Origin: Certhia americana
Taxonomy: Eukaryota > Chordata > Aves > Passeriformes > Certhiidae
Assembly (NCBI GenBank): GCA_018697195.1
Contig: CM031870.1
Location: 7,079,382-7,143,381 of the forward strand
DNA: 64,000 nucleotides
Direction of reading: 5' to 3'
Shown one piece after another: positions 39,878 through 51,300 of the stretch. Below the pieces are notes generated by a model. The model had not been told where the DNA came from and searched no databases. It saw nothing but the letters and a program-made list of their open reading frames with translations. A program made the position numbers and the translations under genes. Every line of letters starts with the position of its first letter. The stretch's first letter is position 1.

Positions 39878-42800
39878 ATTAGAGAACAACAAAAGAGATT
39901 ACAGCACTCAAATCCTTTATTTTAAAAGGCTAATATAAATTTTAAATAATACTATTGCAAGAAGTAGGAAATACTGAACATGGACAGAAACCTTGTTTCT
40001 GTACACTGAACATTGAACACATCCTCTTACAAAGTCCTTGTGAAAACATTTAAAACATCAGTGCTCTCCTACTCCTGCCTCCAGAAGGTGAGAAGCTCCA
40101 CAAGAAAGTTTCCAATTTCCAACACAAGAGAAGCCACATGTTAGAACTTCCTTGCACTCAGTCAGTATCTTGCTCATCTAGGACCTCAGGAGTTGTCATG
40201 GACCTTGGATTCACTTGGTTCCCAAGGGACAAGCTCAGAGGTTGGGCCTGAAATCCCCAAGACTCACATGCATGATCAGCACAGCACAGATTCTCCTTCT
40301 CCTACCCACTTTTTGAGCTGCTGGGAAGTTCCCACCAGCAATGCCTCTGGCAGCTGTACAGCTGCAGCAGGAGCTCAGCTCTCCAGAACAGAGGTAACTG
40401 TGCCCAGAAATCATGACATGCTATGGGAACTGTCTACCTTCATTAATGTTTGCAAGAGCAGTTTGTCAGATCTGCAGCAACCAAATTTATCTTATTTTCT
40501 CTAGGTTCATTTCAAATTTCAGTATTTGTTGGTTTCAAGTTCACAGCTTCAATCCCATGGATTTAACTGCAAACTAATGGTACTGTTCCACTGCCAACTA
40601 AAGAATGTTTCATATTGCAAGGATGTGTACTTAATGCACCCCAAATTGCAAACTGCCTGTGTTTTCAATGGAATGTTTCAATGTCTTGCTAAAGAGGTTT
40701 TTTCACCTGCAATGTCAAATTAAACTTTTACACTGTGTTGGAACTTCAACTGAAATAAGAAAAAGGGCCCAAGTTAGAAAGATTATGCTAGAGGCAGTCT
40801 ACAGCTACTTCCAAAATTCTTCTTTTATTACAGCAAAACTATCAAGCTTTCAGTGTAGCAAAAAAATAATCTATTTACCAAAAACTGAGACTCTTAGCTT
40901 TGTTACATTTCTACCATTAACTTTCAGATACTAAACTGTAGTACTTTCAGAACACAGCATATGCTAAGACAAAAAAGGCAAAAAGTCTTCCTTCACCTAA
41001 TTTGGCCATTCATGTTTAATTCTCCCTCCTCTTAATAAACTCTGTCTTAGAGAACTTACATGATTCTTTGTGACTTCAAGCCTCAGGAAGACCCAGTTTA
41101 CATTTAGTAACACAGAAGCAGAGCCACAAGCACACTTTATTATATCTTAGGTATATCCTTCACAATTAAAATGTAATCCTGCATGAACACTGTGAATAGG
41201 GGAAGCTGAAAGCAACAGATTTTACTCTGTTAAAAACAAAAAGCTACTATATTCAAATCAGAACCTTTTCTATAGGAGAGAGAGTAGCAATGGTTCTCTT
41301 TAACTTTCCTCAAGGTTGGACAAGATTTTTTTCTGGAGCACAGTAGAAACAAACACAAAGTTACCTGGCGAAGAGACTCGGTTATCCATGCACATTGACA
41401 GAATCCTTTCGTACACCAGTTTCCCTGGTCAAAAAAACCAAAAAAGCCTCAAAAAAAAAAAACCAAAAAAAAAAAACAAAAAAAAAACCCAAACCCAACC
41501 CACCAAAACAAACAACAACAAAAGAAATTAACAAACTGTAAAACACGAAATGTTGGTACAAAGGTTTCCTTTCCAATATACAATGAAATTAGATGGAAGA
41601 AACTTCCTAGAACACTGACATTTTGCTGCCCTCTAGTGAGGCTGAAACATTCAGTGTGATCTAGCACTTCTCAGACTACAAAAACATTCTCTGGCTCCCT
41701 TAAGCGCAGAGGTAACACACAGGTCAGATTTCTCCCAGGCCAGGAAAGGACAGCTGGTGTCCTGACTTTGCTGAGTTTGGATATCATGTTATCTCCAGCA
41801 GCTTTCAGCAAGTAGGAAGGAGCACAAAGAGGAAGCACAACCTGAAAAAACAACTGGATCTGTGCCGTAGCATATCCTGCTGGCACCAAAATACCCTTCA
41901 ACTTTGAATACCATTGTAAATCTTTTCCATAACATGGCAGAAAAGTAAGAGAGTCACACGAAGAGGATGAAAATTTCACTTACAAGTTTAAAAATACATT
42001 TAAAAAACCAATACCTACATTCTGATCATTTCATAGTCCTATTCAGCTAAAGAAAACTTTCTGACTTCTATTCTTCAAATACAAAAATAATGAAATATTG
42101 AGTCAAAAGGCTGCCAAAATCCAAAATATTTTATAATGAGAGTGTGTTTAAATTTCAAAATGCAGAGATCATGATTTCTCCTAACATTTTGTTCTAGATA
42201 TTCACTAATACATAAAACACAGAACCACAAAATGAAATATTTTTACCTTAAGGACTCTGCTCTTTGGAGATTTTTTACAATTATATACCATGCTTACCAC
42301 TGGTGTCCCAACATTTATGCTGGAGATATTCCACATTAAAACTAAAAGTAAATTCAGCCCTTTTTGGATAATTTTGATGCTTACTAACATTACAAAAAAT
42401 AATCTTATTAATAATAGTGTAGCAAGTCTGGCACAGTAGATACTTACCAAAAGTATCAAGGATATCAGTAATTAAAACAAATTTACTTGGATAAAACTGG
42501 ATTACTGTTGTGTCTGAAAGAAGCTTAGAACACTAGAAGGAGAAAAAAAAAACAAAGAAACATTTTTAGAGGCCAATGCAAGTTTGTGTGTTTATTCCAG
42601 AAAAGCTGGAATGGATGAATATCCACAGATATAAAGGGCCAATATGAACTATGAAGCCAAAAGCACAAGGCCATCCAACACAACAGACCATGGTGCTTGT
42701 TGTAATTTTCAGGTTATTCATCATTTCCAGAGCTACACAGACCTGGTTTTCCTTTATACAGTGTAATCTACAACGCAGAGTTTCAGCTAATCATGAAGAT

Positions 42801-45357
42801 CTGTGCATTTGTTCTGACAAGCCAAATTCTCTCCCAGACAAAGCATTAAAAGGCACTTCTTCACTAAAATCACTATTTTTAAGGACACTATTCAGTTTTT
42901 CACCATCTCTCTAAGCATCCATCTCAAACACAAAATTAATATAGATTAAATTAAGAACCAATTTTAGAAGTGTAGTTAATAAGCTTTCTAATGTATTTTT
43001 GCAGCTCACATAACTGGTTCAAAGATTCTGGAAACAGAAGCACAGTCAGCTCCAGGGAGGACTCTGTAATCAATCACCACCCACTGGGGCACAACCTGAG
43101 CATGGCATTCGGACTACAATGATGGCTGCTACAAAGTCACATTAGAAAATGCCATTACCCACTTAGTTCTACTTTCACTGGATGCTCAGGCCAGGAAGAG
43201 AAACATGTCCACTGATTGTACAAATTCAAAATATACACTGAAGAATGAAGATATTTCTAAGATATTTAATTAAGCTATACTTTGTTTTCCAAGATTAAAC
43301 TGGAGTCAAAAACTTTGGCAGAAAGTTACTCACAAAAACCCCCCAGCTTCTACAGAAAAAAAACCAGGTGAATGACTGAATGGGAGAGAAATCCATCACT
43401 TCCTTGCTCAGCCAAATGTGGCCTGTGGCCCTGAGTCTTCTCTGGTCTCTGAGACTGACAATATTTTCTATGAGCTCCATCCTTTCTCTCTCCTTCACCA
43501 GGAGATAGTTCCTCAATCTCAGTGGAATAAATAAAGTTTAAATTTTTGTTACATTTCAAAATTCCAGGAAGCAATCTAAAACTTCACAAGACTGCTCTGT
43601 TTAAAGAAGGAAATTATAACATTTGAACATGTTTAAACCAGGGGCACACTTAGTCTTTTTTGCTTTATTCATCAGGGTAACTTGAAGAGTGCACTGGAAA
43701 CTGGAAGGTGAGAACATTCACATCCTAGAACCGAAGCAGAATCTTCCCTGCTGTGTGATAAGTCAGTCACCTTCAGAGAAAGGTAACTCAGTAGCTGTTT
43801 AGGGCCTACACCGAGTACAAACACTTAATTACCACTTTTCTTAGAGCTCACACACATAATCAGCTTACTTCAGCTTACTCTAAGTAGCTTAGCATACTCC
43901 ATCTTGACAAGTACCTTGCAGAAAGGCACTTGAGGAGTCATAGAATCATAGAATTGCTTAGGTTGGAAAAGACCTTCAAGACTGTTGAGTTCAACCATTA
44001 ATCCATCACTGCCAAGATCACCAATAAAAAATATCCCAAAATACTACATCTACACATCTTTTAAACACCTCCAAGGATGCCACCACTGGCCTGGGCGGAC
44101 TGGTCCAGTGATTGAGAACCCTTTTGGTGAAGGAATTTTCCTAGCCAGAAGCCAAACTCACTCCATCTACTGCATACTAACCAGTCTGTAATAATAACGA
44201 CAGACTATGTATATAACCACAGCCTGATGCCAAGAGAACTGCTCAGCTCTTTCAGAGGATACAACACTCTGCAGGAAGAAGCACAACATGTAAAATTCAG
44301 CGAGGGTTGCACCCTATCCTGCTTTATAACTATAGAATTCTTATCCTTCATGAAACTTTCAAATTTATTAATTACACAAGTACCTACTTTATTCTTAGCC
44401 AGTGTTGGGGGTTGGGTTGCTTTCTTATAGAATTTTTTCCCAGAAGTTGCTAAGAAGCTGATTGCTGGGTGCTTTTGGGTGCTCATGGGTGCTTGGGAAC
44501 AAACAAAGGAAAGCAGCTAAGTCAGAGACAGCGTGGCACCCAGATTTCACTTCGCTCTGGGCAGTTTTTTGCTCTCGGAGGAAACTGCCAGGACTGCTCA
44601 TCTTTGGGACGGCAGAGAGCTCTCCCCATCCCTCACCTGGAGCTCAGCTCAGAGTGACCCACCACCGTCTGTTCGTGTGTCCCCCAGGATTTCAGAACCT
44701 GTTCTCTTCCTGCCCTGCCGGGAGCTCCTGCCCCACTGCCCTGTACCCGCTGCTTCTTCAGTTCTGTTCGAGGTTTCCCCACGCTGTGTTCTGCACCCCC
44801 TGCCCAGCCGGGACATTTCTACAGCTCCAGCTCCAGCCGCCGAGCCTCGGATACATCTCATCCCCCAGGACTGCTGCTGGCTCTGTTAGCTTGTGGCAGT
44901 ACTGAGGGGGGGAGGTGTCAGAGGAAAACTGCAACTGGGTTGCTGCCTTTTTTCTCTCTAGTTCTGTTTGTTGTCAACATTATAGTTATTGTTGTTAATT
45001 TGCCTTGTTAGACTCACTAGTAAAGAACTGTTACTCCTACCCTCACATCTTTGCCTGAGACCCCTTCAATTTTAGAATTATAACAAGTCCAAGGAAGACT
45101 TCCATTTTTGGTTCCCTAGCAGACACCCCTGTCTTTCCAAACTAAGAGAGCCAGTCTTTTAATTAGTGATGAGCATCTGCAGCATTAAGTGCTAAGTGCA
45201 CAACACTTTAGCAGAGATAAACGCATTTAACTTTGGTACCACTTTCCTAAAAGGAAGCACTGGATCCCATATTGGAAACTATTATTTCAAAATTGTTTGT
45301 GAACCAGTTGCAAAAGAACATATGAAAGTATCAATACATAGATTATCACTGCATTAT

Positions 45358-45388
<31 letters not shown>

Positions 45389-48300
45389 TTACACACAATG
45401 CACTGTAAGTACAGTATATTCCTGCTGCTTTTCTTCCCATCCAAAGACCATATTCACACTTCACAATCCCATGCATGGACTTTTTTAAAAGCAACAATAA
45501 TAGTGCTGATCTCCTAGTATTATAATAGTACATTAGTCACCCTAGGTCACATACAATTGTTTGATCTCACTTCATTAATGTTTCATTTCCTTTTTTGTCT
45601 TCACCACAATTTAAGATGAAATTATTGCAAGAAGTTTTCACAAGAGTATCCAGAATGACCAAAAAAATCCTGACTTTATATAAACCCACAGGATGACTAT
45701 GAGCATTACATCAGTGTTACAGCTTTTAAGGATGTCATTATCTCATCTGTCCTCTGCTGCACTCTGCCTCTGGCCTTTTTTAAAGGCCAAGCCAAACAAA
45801 AGAGCATTTAACTGTCCTATTTCCCCATGCCCTCATCAAAGCACATCACCCCAAATAACCTAAAGGAAGACTGTGGACAAGTTCTCAAAGAAACAAACAA
45901 ATAAACAAACAAACATAAACCCCATACACACAATTTTAAAAATGTGGAGCTGTTTTTTTGTTTAGCTTGCTAAGGTATTCAACCCATTTATTTAACTGCC
46001 CTACTAAGTTTGGATGGGTAAAATGCTGAGGCTCAAAAAGACATTCTGGTATTATTCATAGGGAGCAAGGGGCTGAAGGACAAAAAGACAGGAAAGGAAA
46101 TTACATGTCCTACAAAGAGCTGATTATTGCTACATGCTATTTGTTCTAACTATCCTTAAGAAGGTAAAATTTCCAAATCTGTCACTAGATGACTCATTGA
46201 GAATTCCAACCCACATAACCTAGTCAAAACCAATAGGAAACAACAAAGCTGAAAATCCAACTATTGTCAGAAGTCATGAAACTGAAGAAATGTGTTTCAG
46301 AGAAGAACAAAAGAAAATAATAGAAAAACAGTAGAAATCTTTCTTTTCCCAAGAAGAAAACTGGACAAGTTATATCACTAAACTCACTGGTTCTGTATAG
46401 TAAAACATAAAACTGACCTGGATGACTATTTTCAGAGCTTTTACTTTCTGATCAGAGGACCATGCATCCTTTAGAGACTGGTTCAGTTCTTCAATTCGGT
46501 TCATGTAATCCTGCTGAGTCAAATTCAACAGCTCTTTCTGTGATCCCTGGCAAGAAAACACAAACCCACTTAATAAAAGCAAAAGGGAAGGAAGGAGAGT
46601 GCTGTTATTATAGACTCAAATCACCATGATGTGGGGGAGAATCCTACAGAATTTATTTCAACTTCCCTTCAGGTCTTAGGAAAGTAGGTTATGAGACATC
46701 TCACTTTTGCACAGTAAAATACTGTAGCTTGAGAAATAACTTCAGTACTCAGTATTTCTATCAAGCTCATAATTGCAACTTAAACTCAGGTAGACATATG
46801 CAGCTTCTGCACAGGGGCAACCAGAATTATCAGATGTTAAGACTATGGGGCTCCACAAAGTTTTACAGCAGGAGGAAGGTAAATCAACAGCAATAGATTT
46901 AAAATAGGTAATTTTTCAAATTAACAGTTTCTAGTGATACAAAAATATGATTCTGCCCAAATCCTGTAACAATAAGGATTAAAATTCTAAAGAATTTCCA
47001 CAGAAACTACATATTTATCTAAAGACTGCACTTGCAGAATCAGAACTTTTTTAAAAGGTTTCATAAAAGATTTTTATTTCACAGATTCCTTTCACTGTTA
47101 TAAAGATGCTGTAATTTCATCAGAAAATTTTCTAACCTCTTCCAGATCATCCAGTTCTTCTAACCTTGTCCTCACTTTTTCAGAAACTGCTGAACCAGTA
47201 GTTGTGGCTTTTCCTGCAAAGAATTACAGATTTAAGTTTCTTTAACATTTAAACACTGGAACTTCTAAAGAGAAACAAACCTGAAGGAGCCTGACATGGA
47301 TGAGTCAGCTTCCATGACAGAAGACAAGTGGCTTGATTCATTTAGTGACTATTCCTGAAGACACACATCTGAACATACCTACAGTGCATTCAATTTGAAC
47401 AAGGGCAATGACAAGTAAGCAAAATTGAATATAAATAGATTTTCCTGCAAGTTTTACTGGTAAGAAAAGAATCACCAGATACAACCATAGGATAATTAAA
47501 GATAGAATAGCTCCATGGAGGTCTGTGTCCAACTGTCCTCCTCAAAGCAGGTCCAATTCTCAAGTTATAACTGTTGCACAGGGTTACATCCAGCCAATTT
47601 CACAATATCTGGCCTGAACATCCAGTTTCAGTGTTTGACCATTCTCATTGCAAAAAAGTATTTTATATTTTTGCAGATGCTGAAATGCTGCATGTTTATT
47701 TATATATAAAATCCTGATTTACTATGCTATGATTACTTAGCCCAGATTCTCTTTGCTAGAAAACATGATAAAATATTTAACATTTGGTTCTTTTTTAATA
47801 TTTAACATTTGTTTCTTTTTTAAACACCCAGCATAGAGCTGAAATCACTTCACTTTCATGTAAAGAGAATAACTGAACAAGCTCACAAAGGACTTGCTTG
47901 CTTTCCTTTCAGCTAGCAGAAAAGCTGATATACATGATCCTCAAAACATCTTTTTCAGTTTAAATGGAAGAAAGTTTTAAGCTACAGTGGAAGGCAGTGC
48001 ACTGAAATCATCACAAATCCGTCAGCCCACAAGAATAAACACAAGATGGTTGGGTGGCTTATTTTCAATAATTATTTTAAAGAAACATCCAGATGTCTTA
48101 TCCACAAAAAAGCAAGGACCATGGTGTCAGAACAGGAGAGGCAGGACAACACATTCTTGACCACAAACCCTGCCTCAAGCAAACTCTGTTACTGGTGAAG
48201 AAAGTGCTCACCTTTTTCAGATCCCATGTACAGATTCTGTGAGGAAGCAGAAAAAGCAGACTGTTAGAAAACATGTACTCACTGGCACTCCAAGAATGCA

Positions 48301-51300
48301 TAAGGTAATTACACTGCTAATTAACCCTCTAAGCATTTAGAAGTAGATGAAAGACCAGAAGTTACTTGCATTGTTACAAAAAGACAAAGTGATGGCTTTT
48401 AAATATCAAAAGACTTGGACTCGGCTCTAAAACAACCTTTACAAGTGAGAGTTTATGATTCAGTTTTCTATGGCATTAAAACTGAAATTTGGAGGACAAG
48501 TGTTTACCCATGAAAGAACTATAAAACAGCAACATCCAAAATCCATTAAAGGTCTAGTACAAATAAAAAAAACAGTGGCAGCCACCACTTACAATAGAAA
48601 GCTTCTCTGTTGTTGTGTATCTAGCAAGGATTTCACCACGTTTGCTTGACCATGGTTCAAAGTCACTTCCTACTGCTAAGCTCTCGTCTGTATCCCGTTT
48701 CTTTCGTGCACCATCCTATGACAGGAGCACAAGTGTAAAAGTTAAATACAACTCTGGAAAAAGAAGAGAAGGCTGATAAAGGTCAACTTAATGTTTCAAG
48801 TGCTAACTGATCCTTTTGAAGGTTACAATATTAAAAAAAAAATAAATCCATATTTAAATAAATATGTCAACATAAATCAGATAAAATTAGGTAAATTAAA
48901 AATAATTTTCTATTAATATGGCATATTTCCTATATTCCTTCCTATATTCTTATATTCCTTCCTCTTCACTGGCAAGATAATGCATTTTATCCAGAGTTGG
49001 TCTTATGGTTGTGGTTTTGTTTTGGTTTTATTTTACTTAGCTGAGATAACTGCCCCCAGAGTTACCGTGGGAGGAGCAGTAGTCACAGGATCTGCAGCTG
49101 CTGCAAACAATGACAAGGGATCAGTGCCATCCAACACACTGCTCAGAGGGTCCATCATAGAACTAGAGGAAGAGGAGGAGGTGGAAGAAGTACTTCCCTT
49201 CCGCGTCATCTTCTTCGTCTTGGATTCAGTAACCTAAAGAAAAAAGTTCAGAACTATTAAACAAAAAGGCTCTCTCTCACTTTTCTTTAATAAATCATCA
49301 AAATACATGCTACATAAATTGTGCTGTTGCAATAAAAGCAAGGAGACATCAAACAAACTATTTGGAGTGAGCACCAACATTTAAATTGAAGCCCCCTCTT
49401 TTCCCTGAATCTGGAGACACTCACAGTTCAGTAGCATTTCCACTGCTTTTTTTTTTCCCTTCCAATTCTAGGTCTACAGAATTGTAAGAACAACCACTCT
49501 GAATATCCTTCTAGTACCCCTTCTCTATTTTATTAGGTTTGTCCCTGTCTTCCAAACTCTTTCTTGCTATTTAATTTCCTTTGCCAGTTTCAACTTACTT
49601 TTCTCCTATGACACTCAAGCCTGGAACATCAAATCCATACCTCAGGCCACCATCTTCTCTTCCTACTGACCTTCCTGAGCAGAAGCTGCTGCCCATTTAT
49701 CATTCATTAGTGGATAACTCATCTCTTTGAAGCCAGATTTTTTTCTGTACATCTTTAAAAGTCTCTTACACATCAAAGAAATTATAAATGTTTTAAAGTA
49801 CACAGCTGACTGAAAGCTAACCCAAAACCAAACCTTACATCAAGCAATTATGCAGGTCATTTGTAATGCAACAATTTGATTTTAAATTTATCCATTATTC
49901 AGCTCTTAATGCAACCAAGAAAACCTAGAAGCTAGAGGTGCTGTATTTGTCAGGAGACTGTTTCTGACACATAATAGCACCAGGAAACTTCTGTAAAGGG
50001 CAAATAGAATAAACCCTGATGCTTTTAAACCAGGCTACTACCACAGAAAGCAGCTTCACAAATACGACCACCTCAAAGTCTTCTAACTTTAAAGGAACAG
50101 ACATAAAAAGAGGAACACAATCAGTCTGAATTCAGATTCATTTTCCAAAAGCACAAAAAAACCCAACTCACTGTAATGGGTTTCAGTGGATGGTAATCAC
50201 CAAAATCCAAGAGTATAGATTCCAGTTTGCACATCTCCGATTCTGACACATAGTTCCTTGATCTTGCATGCCTTAAAATGTAAGAGTGAAGGGAAAGTAT
50301 ATATGCATATAAATAACCAGATACTAAGAGAGAAGTATATCCTACAGCTATACAGATGGTTATTAACAAAAAAAAGCATGTTGAAAAATAAGCAAACATA
50401 AAGATCCAAATTTCTCTCTACTGAGATAACACAAAATTAAAACTGGGGAAATTTTACTTTCAGTAAAAATTTAGTTATACTCTTTTTTAGTCTTTGAAAC
50501 ATGCAGAGCTGCTACTTGTTCTTTTCTATTTCAATCAAGATCCTGAGAATGTTTATAGCACACACTACTGCCTCAGCTGAATAAGTAAAATCAGGGGATA
50601 CAAAAAAAATTCTTTAATCAGACTCCTAACAAAAGCATCCAGCATTTCCCCCACATAACACACCTTTCCCACAAGAATTAATCCAAACTTTCAAATAATT
50701 TAATTCCTACTCAAAGACATAAGTAATCATAAATCATATGTAACATTTTCAGCAGTGCTAAGCAGTCAAACAACATGCACCAAAAAAATCCAAGTTTCCT
50801 TAATAATGAATTACGGATTAGATAATTTATGTTTATGCCACTCCAAGGAGAAACTTTTGACATCTATTGAGACAGAGCAGAGCAAGAGAAAGAGTACAGT
50901 GAAATCCACATGCTTATTTGTTTTCTTGATCTCCAGTTCCTTTTCTTTTTGCTATTGTCTCATTGTTCAATGACTCTTCTTGCTCATTTGCATCATGGGT
51001 TAATCAGCATCTGAGTGGAAAATCTTCCAAACTCTTTCTGGCTACACAATTATAACATTTCTTTAACTGCTGACAGCTCTCTCAGCATCCCCAGGCCAAA
51101 ATCAACTGCACTCCAATTAGTGTGAGCACACTGGGCAACTGCACATGGTAATAATACACTTGTGGGAGTGAACAAGAGCTGCAAACCCTGCAAATAAGTC
51201 TTTAAAAAGTACATTTTTTACAATGTGGCTATTCAAGTGGTACGACAGCTTGTAACAGAGCTAATACAGAAGACAAGATCAAGTTTGCTCTGGCATTATG

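Larger units (their letters stand above)
42533..46417 (-). other. VPS35L: VPS35L intron 7, carrying transposable elements
   Basis: 3.9 kb between exons 8 and 7. It contains a CR1 3' end, a probable solo LTR, an AC/AT microsatellite and a short CAAA-type repeat near 45890-45915. No coding exon is missing. Confidence 0.65.
46547..50171 (-). other. VPS35L: VPS35L introns 6 to 2 (46547-47136, 47214-48211, 48237-48592, 48716-49065, 49234-50171)
   Basis: Short introns around the N-terminal exons. One contains a diverged CR1 fragment and a near-perfect tandem duplication around 47772-47822. Nothing else is recognised. Confidence 0.6.

Noticed and set aside
43535..43574. Possible duplicate of VPS35L exon 11 (reads ILKCNKN on the - strand)
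   Set aside because: Only seven residues match, flanking bases do not align, it is out of order, and the true exon 11 is at 38957-39004.
44462..44905. 147-codon open frame as a gene
   Set aside because: It lies inside the probable LTR, overlaps a second frame of similar length, and has no recognisable protein content.
48980..49237. 85-codon + strand frame with a run of Glu
   Set aside because: It is the antisense shadow of VPS35L exon 3; the Glu run is the complement of the serine codons.
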